From Embiotoca jacksoni (lineage: Eukaryota; Chordata; Actinopteri; Embiotocidae), in the NCBI GenBank assembly GCA_022577435.1, contig JAKOON010000011.1, forward strand, positions 17,485,802 through 17,549,801: a DNA stretch of 64,000 nucleotides, read 5' to 3'. The translations under genes and the position numbers were made by a program. The notes beneath the pieces were generated by a model, which searched no databases, was not told the origin of the DNA, and worked only from the letters and a program-made list of their open reading frames with translations. Positions 11,041 to 23,160 of this stretch are shown here, piece after piece (within the stretch, counting starts at the first letter, position 1; the number at the start of each line of letters is the position of its first letter).

Positions 11041-11555
11041 ATCTGTAGCTGTCTGCAAATAATAATGAAGTGAAAGGGATTTGAGGGGTACTATTTAAAT
11101 TCTGACTTTTTATATAGTACAGCTTACTCTCCCATATGTGAGTACAAGAACTCAAAGGCACCCTGTTGAAAAAGTTCCCAAGACTGGTGGTGAGACCCAG
11201 TGGAGTCCTGTATGGGTCAGCAAACATTACTAAATGTCTGACCTGTGTGTCTGTGGAGAGCAGACAGAGTAAATATGAGGAGGTAAAATAATTGCAGCCG
11301 TGATAGTTTGACTTTGCACCGACAACTACCTTCAACTAAAACTATAATCATGCTGTTGGTTTATTTTTAAAAAATTTGAATGTCTCTCATTTGCCTCTCA
11401 AACCACAGACACACACAATGAACACACAACATATGTATGATCTGTTTGTTTCCGTTCAGTTCTGACTGAGTTTTTATAATCAATAAGTTGTTAATACAAC
11501 TCTTCTTGACTGGATTTTGACAGGCCCTTCAATGAAATGGACTTTTGTATGAGAT
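11041..11555. other. Non-coding stretch, nothing recognised
   Basis: Short overlapping open frames only. No family signal or RNA gene. Confidence 0.35.
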
Positions 11556-11895
11556 TATGTGAAAGAAATAGTCAAAGTCAATGTTAATGTTAATGTCAAT
11601 CCACCATACGTACAAGACATAGAGACATCGAAATATTGTTTCTCAAAGTCCCACGGTGCGAAAAATACAAAGATAAAACAAGAAAAGTATAAATATGTAA
11701 CAATAAAAACAATAAAACTGACAACGACCACAGTGACGCTTAACTGCAGTATATATAAGTACAATTTGGTGCAAATACAGGTCCATAGTGCAAAAGTTCA
11801 GAGTCTATGGGTCAACGGGGGAGAAAAGGGAGAGAGTTCAGCATCCTGACAGCCTCATGGGCGAAGCTGTTCCTCAGTCTAATAATAATAATAAT
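11556..11895 (+). repeat. Probable interspersed-repeat fragment ending in (AAT)n
   Basis: The stretch GAGTTCAGCATCCTGACAGC, CTCATGGGCGAAGCTGTTCC and TCAGTCT resembles a recurrent teleost repeat end (cagcctgatggatgaagctgttcctcagtct). It is followed by a short (AAT)n at about 11880-11896. An (AATGTT)n-like run lies at 11578-11600. The class is unresolved, perhaps LINE-derived. Confidence 0.35.
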
Positions 11896-11899
11896 AGCT

Positions 11900-14074
11900 A
11901 TACATCTGGGGGTTTTTTTTGTCTGCATTTACGCAATCTTCCAGGAATAACTTCTTCAAAAATTACAATGCAGCTTTGATCGTTCACTTGAATTACAAAA
12001 CACAAGTTTAACAAGTGTGTAAAATGGAAATCAACTCTTCGGCTGCTGCCTGCAAGGACTTCTCCACCCAGACGGTACATCCAGTAAATTGCCGTGGCAT
12101 GTGCCTAAAATGGAGAAATGATCATGAATTATTAATGTTTCAATTACTATTTCATTTAGTTAAGCCCTTTAACTTGTCCGAAAAGTTCAATCATTTCAGG
12201 ATTACCAGAATTTGTTGCGCTGCTTGCGCTCACGTGACTTTCCTTCGAGTGTTCGACTGTCTTCCAACAGTTTAAGGATCCAAATGAGGTGAATTTGAGG
12301 CCCTGAGTTGAGCGAAGGTGGATGTGTGTTTGTCCATCTCCACACGACAGTCAGCAGGAGGATGAAGTGGAGGAAAAGAATGAGAACATGGAAAGATGTT
12401 CTTTAAAAGTAATAACAAGTCTTACGAGAAGTGTCTGAAGGGGTTTAAAGACTTTTCAGTCTTTCTGGTGTCTCTGAGCAGTTTTATTTGGATTTTTTTT
12501 TCTTCACCTCATTCATTTTTAAGATAAAATTTTCCTGCGGATTAAAAGAGAACAGGCGGTGCCGTGATTACGCTGCACTTACAGTATGCTTCAAAAGAGC
12601 ACAATGAACAATAGATATACCTGCTGTGTTCAATTTTCCGCAGTCTAAACTTAAACTGCACTTCTGGATGAGAGCACTTTATACATTTTGTGCTGCATGA
12701 CAATTTGTGATGGCAGACAAAACAAAAAAAAAGGGACTGAGAGCGAACATTTCATTTCTGCTTTCAGGATTGAAAAGCGCATCTGTTTTCCCGAAAATAT
12801 GAACTTCCAAAATGTGCCTAATAATCATATTTATAGAACATTTTTAGTTATTAAGAGTAAATTGGAAAGCAACGCACTGTTACATATTTTTTTTATTGGA
12901 AGACAACAACAAAAAAAGATTTTATGGCATAACAGCTTTTTTTCAATTGATGAAGGTGAACAGACAAAATATGCATTTTCACTTACTTCAATCAGCACGT
13001 AATGAATGTGAAGCCATTCATTCACATACACAGTAAAATCAAACTTTAACACTTTCAACCTTTGATACAGACCGCCTGTCACATATTCAAATTTACACAC
13101 ATCTTGTATCTTCGGGGTTAATTTCACGCCAGCAAATTAAACTTTGAGAAAATAATTTTTATTAAAACCGTTAACCAAATTTATGTGTCAGGGGCTTTAT
13201 GTTTCTTAATTGACCATCTAAATAGCCCTTTAAATAAAGCATCATCACCACCATCTGCCCATATACATATGCACGTAACTTTGGAAAAATATGCAAATCA
13301 CAAAGAAATCTCACTGGTAATCTCTTTTGTTGTGTTTTCCACAGATTAAAACGTATACGGTTCAACATATGAAGGTGTTGTTCTCTGCAGAATATTGTTT
13401 AATAGATTAATAAGTGGGTTACCATATATTTTTTGAACAAAAGACATGCCATTGTGGTGTGTGTGTCTGTGTGTGTGGGCTGACGGACAGTTTCTCACGG
13501 TGGAGTATTTTATTGCTTTCAAGTCCTCATCATCTGACCTCAGTGAAGTGATTGTCTCTGATAATGTCATTAACCACTGCCCTGCAATTCTCTGGGGCAC
13601 AATCAAGAGACTGGCAATAGAAAATACTTTTATTTCTGAAAGAGGTGTGTATGTTTCTCGCTAGTGATTTATCAAAGAGCAAAAAAAATGACCACATTTC
13701 ATTTGCTTCTAAGTAACTGAATCACACATTGATCGGTCCTCAGCCTCAAAGCCTTTCATTTGTATGCCAGTGGCTAATGGAAAGAAAGAGAGTTGAATGT
13801 GGTGGTCATAACAAATAACACTCAAACCTTACAAAAGGGCTTTTTTTATGTTTGTTGCTGAGAGCAGAAGTAGATTAGAGTGTAATAATGAGCATTGGGT
13901 TTCATTACAAAGGAAAACTACAGAAATACAATTAAATATGAACATTATAAAGTGCCAGAAAAACAGCTGTTGCTACTTTAGTTTAAGAGAAAGAGTGTAT
14001 AATACTTTTCAAGCTTTAATCACACAGCAATAGTTTGTCTGCAAACTTTTAATGTTGTAAAGAGTTTTTAGTAA
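11900..14074. other. Non-coding stretch, no recognised element
   Basis: AT-rich unique-looking DNA with a short TG-rich patch near 13455-13480. Open frames are under 105 codons, overlapping on both strands, without motifs. Confidence 0.4.
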
Positions 14075-14335
14075 TGCTGGCTGTGTGGCTCTATGGAAAA
14101 CAAAGATGAGGAGCCATCAGTCCACCACTTTAGTATCTCAAACACTCTCGGATGGATTGCCACATAATTTGGTGCAGATATTAATTCCCCTCCAAGAACG
14201 AAATATAATACTTCATTTTCATTTAATGTGATTATCACAGTAACATTTGATTTGGGACAATTTAGTTTTTGGAAAATACTTTCAAAACTAATGACACGTC
14301 AGCCTCTTTAAGCATTTAGCTTAAAGCACTGTTCC
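14075..14335 (+). repeat. Fish interspersed repeat X, copy 1
   Basis: Ordered landmarks are CCACCACTTTAGTATCTCAA, GGATGGATTGCC, ATTTGGTGCAGATATT, TTCAAAACTAATGACAC, TCAGCCTC and ATTTAGCTTAAAGCACTG. These match a common teleost repeat: ccaccactttggtc, gatggattgccatgaaatttggtacagacatt, aaaactaatgacattcccatcagcctc, tttagctcaaagcaccg. The copy is diverged and shortened in its middle. Class is uncertain and there is no coding. Confidence 0.65.
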
Positions 14336-14339
14336 GTCT

Positions 14340-15455
14340 TTTACGTATGTTTATTTAGTTTTATATGAATCAAAGTCTTTCTTTTCAAGTTTCATGTTCA
14401 ACCATTGGCAGGAAATTGATGCTTTCAGACAGATGATTCAAATCCAAAAAAGTCAAGTAAACAGATATTCATGGAGACCATGTGTTTGCTTGCATGTTAA
14501 ACCTATTGGACTCCAGAACCACCCGAATCTGCTCGCATCCTCTTTCTCTGTCTCTCCCTCCATCTTTTTATCTATATTTCTGACTGCGGGCAGAGTCCAG
14601 TCTTTATCCCCCATCTATGCAACAATAAATCTGCTCTGCCACAGGAACTTAAAAGTCCCCAGGTGAGAGCTGCGCACGGAGGCGCTCCTATCAGAGAACA
14701 GCCAAGCATACAGTGGACAGTGGCATCTCTGGGATTAAAAACTGCTGCATCCACTGTTCCCCTGGCCCATTGACGGATGGATAAAGCCTTGGACTTCACC
14801 TTATTGAAAGAAGGAGAGACGCCCGGGGAGCCATGAAATCCATAGACCCTTCTTTAAATGGGTTTGTAAGAGGCTTCCGCCAAGCAAACCACGGCTGAAA
14901 GAGCCCATTAAATAAAGCCCAGCTCCTCAGCGAGGAGCCGGGGCAGATTCATCAGAGAGAAGAAGGCAAAGATAATGATAGCTCATGGCCAGATGTGAGA
15001 TGCTGGCTCCACTCGCATGTCATGTGGGACCATGTCAATAACAACAACAACAGACAGACAATTTCTTTTTCCACTTTCTTGTGCCGTTTCTCTTTGGGGA
15101 TTGTGTCTGCAGAAGAAGCTGCATGCAGACAGACATGAGAGCAAATAATAAGCAGGAGTTTGGGACATAGGGAGGGAAATGACATCTCTCTCCTATATTG
15201 TCTTAGTTAAGCAGTCTCACAACCTTTTAGTGACCTGTTTAAGTTCCTCTAATCACAGATTGACGGTTACCGTCTTGGATATGAGTCTGCGATAGTGCAA
15301 TTAATCGCATGTTCTCTGTCATTTTTTTATAACTGTGGATTAAGGATCAGGGTGGGAACACCAGCGGCCAACTTCTCTCTCCTTTGGTTGTTCGGCGAGA
15401 CCTTCACGGCGAGGGAAGGTGGAATGCAGCCTGGGCATATTTGAATATCAATGTG
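14340..15455. other. Non-coding stretch, no gene recognised
   Basis: Around 14580-14960 the sequence is of higher complexity and GC than its flanks, with no repeat landmarks. It could include constrained regulatory DNA, but nothing here proves it. Confidence 0.3.
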
Positions 15456-15459
15456 GTCA

Positions 15460-15830
15460 GATAGGATGGGAAGGTGCTGGAAGGAGGGAGGAAGGAAGGC
15501 TGAGGAGGGCCTCTGGCAGGACAGTGGGAGAGATGGTGAGAGAGAGATGCAGGGAGGCGACGGGGAGAGAGAGATTTGTCATTTGCTCTCCGTTCCACCT
15601 GCTCCCCTGTCATGCATCCTGCCGGGGGGGAAATACACCCTGATGTCTGAGGGAGACAGAGGGAAAAGGGATGAGTGAGGTAGTGGTGGGAGGGGGTGGA
15701 GAAAGGGAGAGAGGGAAAAAAAAAAAGCTAATAGTAGAGGGGGGAAAAGATGGACAGGGTTGAGAAGGAGACAAAGGAGGGCGAGATAGGAAAAGAAAGA
15801 GATGCAGTTGTGGGGAAAAAGGGTCGAAAA
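15460..15830 (+). repeat. Polypurine-rich (GA/GGGA) low-complexity tract
   Basis: The plus strand is strongly purine-biased, with GGAAGGAGGGAGGAAGGAAGG, many GAGAGA units and an A run near 15717-15727, over more than 350 bases. Open frames in either direction are low-complexity and not genes. Such tracts can form triplex (H-DNA) structures. Confidence 0.7.
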
Positions 15831-15833
15831 TAT

Positions 15834-16010
15834 ATGCATACCTTTGCGTATTTGAGGTGCCAAGTCTTGAAAATGCAGGAGCTAACTACATGGGCTGGCA
15901 GGTATGCAAATATGCGGATGTACCAGTGTGCCACCAGATTACTTTTCCTACATTTGCTATTCATATATTTGCAAGGTGACTCACTTCAGACAAAGCAGGT
16001 GATCAAGAGC
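15834..16010. promoter_or_regulatory. Candidate regulatory element with octamer-like motifs
   Basis: An exact octamer ATGCAAAT lies at 15904-15911, with POU-like variants nearby (ATATGCATA around 15834 and TATTTGCAAG around 15970). The sequence is of high complexity and directly abuts the purine tract. A developmental enhancer in a gene desert is a reasonable guess only; short motifs occur by chance. Confidence 0.2.
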
Positions 16011-17579
16011 TCTTTCCTTTTTGCCTCTCGCTCTTCTCCTCCTCTCTTCCTCCACACATCTGAATAGCAAGGAGAAGAGGAGAGCAGGCAAGGCATGATG
16101 GATCCACAGCCTCAGCAGAAGTCATAAGCCTTGCAAATGCTGCAGCCCACAATTGCATGCCCTCATATTTGATATGTATTCCGTCAGCAAACCCCATTTA
16201 ATCCATTTTGCTGTCAGCCCCCCCCCTCTCCCCCATTTTTAAAAGCATCTCAACTACAGGGAGAGTTGAGAGTGCAGGAGGGAGACAAACAAGCAGCCAA
16301 CATGCATTGCTAACAATCTCACCCAAATCACTGAGAAACATTTGATATGTTCATCTTCATGCTTTTCACTTTGCTCCTCCCGACCTATTCCCTTCACATC
16401 GTCTGTCTTTGTCTGTCAGAGATTCAAGCTGGTGCATGAAGGGCCGACTTTCCTGAGAGCATCCGAGCGTCCAACACTGACTAATGGCACACAGGTAAAA
16501 TTTTGACTAGAATGTTTTGCGCACCAAAGAGCAGGTTTTCTAATTGATGTGGTCCACTTTGGGAACATACTAGAAGAAGGTGATCTGCCCTCTGTTGTTC
16601 ACTTAATGAACATGTGGTGAAACAGACTCCTCTGCCTCTGAATACAAATATATCCGTATAATGAAAAATATAGATATCTATATTTATATTGTAAATTGTG
16701 AGTGAATCTGTGTAGCTGTTTCTATATCCGAGCATCTCCCAAAGAGATCAAAAGTCATTCCTTAAATCTCTTTTGATCACCTTTTGAAGGGCCTCAGCCT
16801 CGAGCCCTAACACCATCAAGGAGACCTTAAAACATCCTCCCTCCTTCCTGTCTCAGAGCCTGTTATTCCTTCAGCTTCTCATTTTCCTTCTTCTTGGCTT
16901 TGTTGCTAATTTGGACCCGTACATATATTCCACTGCTGTATTTTCTCAATTGTACGTTACTGTGTTGACTGGTTGTGCGGTCACTAGTCATTTATCTTTC
17001 CTGGTAAAGACGTCCCAAAAGATCCAGGCTGTACTATTCCCAGCCAGTCTCTCCCGTATAAATTTATCAGCGTTCCAACCAGTGCACCTTTACATACGCA
17101 GCTCCGAAGACACGTCGTATTAAGCATGATTACATCTTGCTCTTACAACAGGTCTAACCTACAGAACACGTATGACTTCGACGGGTGCCATAAATACTTG
17201 TACGTCAGTGTGACACATTTGCAACACGAGTCGGCTCATTGTGAAATAAAAATTTGAATAAAGATCTACAGCCGCACAGATTGAAGCCTTTAAAGTCTTA
17301 TCAGATGCCCAAACACTGCGCTACAGATGGTAATTTACACGGCACCATTTTCATGTTACAGTTATTTTACCATGGTCCATAGCTACTCAGCAGAAATATG
17401 GTGTTCATGTGACGAGTACTGTGCTCTTAAATGTGTTTGGTCATTGATCAAAGCTGCAGATTGACATACACTGTTTTGCTAAGTCATTGTTTGCTGGCGT
17501 CTCCTATCCATATTCAAATGAATGATTGGGCCGCATGCTGGGCTACTGTCACTCTGACCAACACAACACTGCTCCCATA
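16011..17579. other. Non-coding stretch, nothing recognised
   Basis: Contains a short C run near 16217-16231 and AT-rich stretches. No gene, RNA gene or repeat family is supported. Confidence 0.4.
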
Positions 17580-17995
17580 GTTATAATGACAAAGCTAATG
17601 TGCTGATGTTTATCAGGTATTTTTTTTAACATACTCATCATCTCAGTTGATGTGCTAATATTCTCTAATTAGCACCAAACACATGAGGCTGATGGAAATG
17701 TCACGAGCTTTTGCAGCTGTTCTTGGATAAGAGTTGGATGTGACAAAAGATTAGTTGTGGAGGTTTTTCACAACCACAAAGCTCAAAATCACAGCGGTGC
17801 GACAGGAAAAATGAGGGAGTAACCAAACCCAGTTGAAGAAATCATCAGCTTTGAACCATGATTGTCTGTGGAAAAAAAATAAAAGCGGTGCCTGTCAGGT
17901 ACTATTGATGTTGAGATATTCCACTGGATAAATGAAAGGTTCGATCTGCTGGTGGCGCTATATCTCATTACAAACATCAGGATTCATCTACTAGG
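17580..17995 (-). repeat. Fish interspersed repeat X, copy 2 (reverse orientation)
   Basis: Read on the plus strand it has GCTAATGTGCTGATGTTTAT, CAGGTATT, CTAATTAGCACCAAACACA, GAGGCTGATGGAAATGTCA, GATGTTGAGATATT and GGTGGCGCTATAT. These are the reverse-orientation landmarks of the family at 14075-14335 and include the part missing there. The copy is diverged. Confidence 0.65.
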
Positions 17996-20900
17996 TTCAA
18001 TGCATAGCAAAAGCAAATGTTTTATCAGTCTGACATCCTTCGAAACACATTCTGTGCTATAAGAGCATGCTCAACGGTCACAAAGTCAGATAGCCCCCAG
18101 TTTATATATGTCTCCACATAGACCATAGAGACTGACGTATACTGAGCAGACTGACAGACTGATTTACTGTCTGAACACCCTGTTCTCAACAAGCCTCGAA
18201 GGGCTTCGTCTTAGTCCCATGTTAGATGAGTTCTTCCCTCCAGTTCTGTTTTATTACGCCATTGTAAGCTGTCAGTGAACACAAAGAAAACTAGTCCGAG
18301 AATCACATATCGTATATTTCCATTTAAAATCAGATGTTTGTAACGTTGTATCATCACATGAGGAGATGCAGAGCATAAAGAGGATATCCGTGATGCACCC
18401 ACGGTACTACAAGATGCCACAATCTCTCCAAGGTCACATCTCTCCACCGAAGATGGCAGGCAATCACAAGAAATAAATGAAAAGCATGCAGCATCCTGAG
18501 GGGGAACCACAATAAACACGGTGCTGGGGTCTTCTGAAATCCTCCGTATGGGGATTTTGAGGGAAAAAAAACACTCTCCATTAGGTTTCATAATTCAAAA
18601 ATATTTTTAAGGTTATTTGTTATGTATCATTTTTATTTCTACTTGAGGACAGAAAACTGCCAGGGATGATTGGAAATGTTCGCGGCTGTTTGAGATGACA
18701 GCCCCGATATTTGCGAATTTATTATTGGGGGGAATTTTCCCTTCAGGTCAAATCTCAAATCCAAGACTCCAGGCACCGTAGTGACCCACATTTTTTTGTG
18801 TGGCCAGTTCCTTTATTTGACTTGGTTGTTTCACTCAGTGGCGGTAGCTGGGAGTTGCTACAGCAACGCCAAGATTTGACCTAGCAACTTCGAAGAAACC
18901 TCTAAGAAAAGGCTTTTGTTATGAAAACTAAAAAAAAATATAGAGCCTATAAAGAGAAACAGACATATACATCTTTAGGTTGTTTTGCTAATTTTAAGGA
19001 TAGTTTTGGGAAATTATCATTTTTATTGACTTTGAAGAAGTACAACATCAAACCTTTGGTGAGTCAGTGGTCAATTTAAACTTGGCTAATGTAGCTAGCA
19101 TTGCTCATCGCTCCAACATGTCAGTGTAATTGCAAAAATCCCCTAAAATGCAGCGCTGCCATGCTGCCATCCTCACTGTGTCCCACACCGACTTCCAGGT
19201 TCCTACGGTTCAATTTAGTATCAAATATTCCAATAATATAATGGCAGAAAGACAAAATGAATATTAGAAGACAAGCTCTTTATAATACAGAATAATTGTT
19301 CTAAAGTCCTCAGACATTGAGGAAGCCAGAAATATAATTTGGTGTCAGTTGATTGTTTTGCCCCCCAGTTTTTGTTTAATTTCCTTGATAAACGAAAAAG
19401 GAAGGAAGCATTATTCTTCAGAAATTGATGATGTTTCACCTAATTTGTAAACACTGCAGCAAATAGAAATGAACTTCAGTTGACTGAGTGTTCCAGAAAC
19501 AAGTTCATTTTTCTTCCAAATGGATTTTGAAATCATAAAATGTTCTCGGTATTGCTTCGGAATAATTAAAGGTTTCCTTACAATCTTAAAACGAGGAGGA
19601 ACCAGTGGTCAGAAGCCACGAAAGAATACTTTGATTTACTCGTTCCTTGATTTTGTGAAGCGTGGTTCTTGTAAGGTCTGGCATCAATAAAAGGATATGG
19701 AAGATATGAAAGCAGGTATGAAATATTAAGTCGGGGTGTAACTCCTGGAAGCACAGAAGAAGTTGTCGACATTTAATTCCACTTCTTTGTTGAGATTTCT
19801 TCCTGAGACACTCGGCGGTGTCAGCAGATTCCCGTCGCTTGCACAAAATTCATGGGACAAGTGTCCATGTCAGCACTTTCTCCCCCCTCAGCCGGTGTGT
19901 AAGAGGACATCACACTTGTCAGCTGCGCTAAGCCAAAATTATGTGGACAAATAAAATGGTCTGTCTGTGAGCAGGGTTTTTCAGAGAGGATGTCCCTTTG
20001 GCTGAAGAACATGATAACTCGTAGAGGGTTTTCACATGGGCTGACAGTTCCCCTGCGTGAGTGTGTTTGTGTGCACACGTCTGTGTATGTCTTTGTTTGT
20101 GGACACTGTTTCGCTCTGGCGTTGTTCAAACATGCATTTTTTTGTGATCTCTGCATTTACACCTTAAAAGTTAAACTGGAATCTGAATCTGATCCCCTTT
20201 TTCTGTGGGGAAATATAAATTGTAATACGTTGTAATTCTTTTGTTTTTATAAGCAGATCAGTGTTTTTTTTGTTTGTTTTTTTTGTCATATTTGTGGAAA
20301 TAGCATCTAAGATCTTGGTTGGGTATTGCTTAGTGTCGCATAAACTGTGGTGTTAATAGGAGCCATATTACAGCCAATATGTTCCCCAATTCAACGCTAA
20401 CCCCACCCATAACACACAATAGGTCACGGCAGCTTCTGCACAAACAGTGCTACATTTGTTTAACATTATACAAGGGAGGAGGTTGTTAGCTGTTATTTGT
20501 CTAGTTTTTGATACTGAGATGAGGACATTGTTAAAACACACAAAAGTAATAGATAGCTCTGTGACCTCAGAGCCTGTATGTTACCTTGAGCTGGTTAAAT
20601 GCCCGGGAATTTAAATGACATTACAAAGTATTTTAGTAGATAACTTCACAAATACCGCACCACTTGAATTTGAAATAATTATATTGGCAGTGAGAACTAA
20701 AAAAATAATGCTCCCTGTGGAACTTTATTGATTGTTTATTAATGCTAAACAAATAAGTAAAAATAAAAACACCAAGAAAATACGATTTGTTATCAAAACT
20801 GAATTTAATTTCCGTTAAACTCCAATATAAGACAATCACATCGATCATGAAACTGTGTCATGCTGCCATTAATCTCTTACTCAGCACTAGTTTGCCAGGG

Positions 20901-21785
20901 AGCGTTGAGGTGAGCCACGAATTAGCAGCTGTTGTGGATTAAGGTTTGTGCACATTAGACAGAGGTAACAGAGCTGTAATCCATATCCTCCTTCACAGCA
21001 AGTACACAAACACACGTAGGCCTGTATACAGTACAAACAAACAGAAACAAACACATTGCTCAGTCCATTGCAAAAGTTTCTATTCATTAATTTTGCATGA
21101 CCAAATGGCAGGAGCCTCCCTTTCAGGTTTTACACACAGAGCTGCTGATGTAACTGGGTGAAAATGACAGGAGGGTTGCAGCAGGTACATACAGGTTGAG
21201 ATTTGATCAGAGAAAGCTCTGGGAGGTGCTGCGTGGTTGCAGCGCCTGGATCCGGATTATGGCTGCATGTCTTTGTCTGAGGGTTTCTGAATCGGTGAGA
21301 TGGAGATGAAGCAGAGGTCTCCAAAAGTCTAACCCTTCCCCCAGTTCTCTCAAAACCCTCACAGGGCATCATTATGAAGGTATCGATTTGACGACCGGCC
21401 GCACTGAATGTCACGACGGAGATAAGGATCATTTTCTTGGTGTTTGGAGGTTTCAAAATTGGACAGATATTTTCGAGTTGAAGAACAAAACATTCAGTGT
21501 GGAGATATGCTTTGCGGTATAATGAGGTTTAACTACTGGGAAATTGACTTTGTAGAGGAAGTGACCTTTGCTGCAGACCACATAAGAAATATGAAAGATC
21601 TCCTAAAGCCCTCTTACTTTATTGAGTTGGTTTTTTAATGAGGCTTACTTCTCCTGTGACTATTGTAGATGCCTAACAGGACATTTTTTTGTATTGTAAA
21701 GTTGTAATCAAAACAGTCCATACTTTACATTAAAGCTTTACCCACTTTTATTAAAGCGGATTACTTCACATATAATAAAGGGATA

Positions 21786-21786
<1 letters not shown>
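17996..21786. other. Non-coding stretch, nothing recognised
   Basis: About 3.8 kb of AT-rich sequence with T runs near 20265-20285. Open frames are short, on both strands, and resemble no family. No RNA gene was recognised. Confidence 0.4.

Positions 21787-21870
<84 letters not shown>
21787..21870. repeat. (CA)n microsatellite, about 42 units
   Basis: Uninterrupted CA tract, one of the longest pure ones in the window. Length suggests it is polymorphic. Confidence 0.97.
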
Positions 21871-21872
<2 letters not shown>

Positions 21873-21889
21873 CCACACGTGAAGTGAAA

Positions 21890-22170
21890 CATCCAGAGAA
21901 CAGGTACTAGGCGGGTAGGGTCGTTCCTGGAGAACCACAATCCAGTTGCCACAGTGGATTCAGGCTTTTGTTGACTGTAATCCCCGACTGACTCTCTGAT
22001 GCTGACATCAGGACTCTGGGGAAGGGAGAGGGAGGAGGGGCATACCATCTGATGCAGGACTCCCTGTTCTTCTTGTCACTGAAGATAGTTTTTGATTCTG
22101 GCTGTGTGGTCGTTGTCATGCGCCAGAATTAAATAGGAATTGATCAGATGCCTCCCTGATGGTACTTTGT
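21890..22170 (-). pseudogene. Tc1-like transposase remnant, copy B
   Basis: Minus-strand frames show QSPDVSIRESVGDY, the counterpart of the conserved SPDLN-IESVWDY block, preceded by the sequence equivalent to the NYLQ-EEQGVL segment. It is the same family as the piece at 8455-8860 and covers the same part of the transposase. It carries stops and a frameshift and is non-functional. The adjacent CA tract marks its left side. Confidence 0.7.
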
Positions 22171-22317
22171 GAATCTAAACATTTGAAGCACCTACTTAGT
22201 GAAATGTTTGAACTGTATTTTTTGAAAATGCTGTGACAGAGATAGATAATTTATTACACTGTTGTCAAACATTCAAGGCTCATTCATTTTGATTTAATTC
22301 CAAACACATCTAATTCA

Positions 22318-23160
22318 CAGTTGCTTCACAAAAGTAATTTGATCCCTTTAATTTGTAGTGTTGTAAATTTGATTTTAAATGACTAATATTGGCGTCATTC
22401 TACACTGATGACAAAGTAAAAACATCTTTTATGTCTCTTTATGTCTCGCATTTACAAATTTATTCACACTCTTAATTCCGTTCATGTATTGGCAGCTTTC
22501 ACAGCGTTGCGTCTCCTTGGGTGAGTCTCTACAGGATTTGCACACCTGGATTTGTACAGTTTATCCAATTCTTCCTGACAGATCCTGTCAAACTTTGTCA
22601 GAGTAGATGGGTAGCATCTGTGAACTGCCATTTTCAAGTCTCTCCGCAGATGTTTTATGGGGTTTAAGTTGAGCTCTGGCTGGGCCATTCAAGACAGTTA
22701 ACAGACTTTTCCTGAAACCACTTCCAACATTAAATTGGCTGTTGGCTTTGGTTCACTGTCTTGCTGGAGCAGCGTTTCCTCAAGGAACTTGTTTGGTGTA
22801 TTTATCCTTTCATCAGCTCTGACCAGTCTGCTGGTAGCATGATGCTACCACCACCATGCTCCACTGTAGGGATGGTGCCAGCAGGCGATGAGCAGTGGCT
22901 GGTGTTTACCGGACGTGGTGCTTGTGGTTCAGTTTTCAGAAAATCTTTTTCCCTTGTGCTCTCAGACTCTTTTAAATAATGTTTGACAAACACCAAGAAG
23001 GCTGTCTTCTGATTTAAGAGTTGCTTCGGTCTTGATGCGCCACCATTAAGGCTTTAATGATGGAGTACTGCTGCAATAGTCACCCTTCCAGCAGTTTCTC
23101 CCTTCTATGCAGATGATTTCTGAAGCTCGGTTCCATAAATCATTGGGTTCCTAGATGCTA
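22318..23160 (-). mobile_element. Tc1-like transposon remnant, truncated
   Basis: The left end CAGTTGCTTCACAAAAGTAA resembles a Tc1-type inverted terminus. Minus-strand translation gives, from high to low coordinate, a decayed N-terminal region (about 22990-23155), GTIPTVEHGGGSIML (22850-22880, the conserved HGGGSIM motif), then LNPIKHLRRDLKMAVHR and RICQEELDKLYKSRC (22540-22680). The order matches a Tc1 transposase. The block with the second catalytic Asp (QDNDPKHT) is missing, and the Glu of the NPIEHLW motif is Lys. The N-terminal helix-turn-helix part and the right terminal repeat are absent. Confidence 0.8.
22482..22688 (-). pseudogene. Tc1 transposase C-terminal fragment
   Basis: An open minus-strand frame of 68 codons covers the transposase C-terminus: PELNLNPIKHLRRDLK then a region rich in Arg, Lys and Glu ending near the usual PRR-AVKAA tail. 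The third catalytic acid position (NPIE) reads Lys. It belongs to the element at 22318-23160 and is not a functional gene. Confidence 0.75.
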
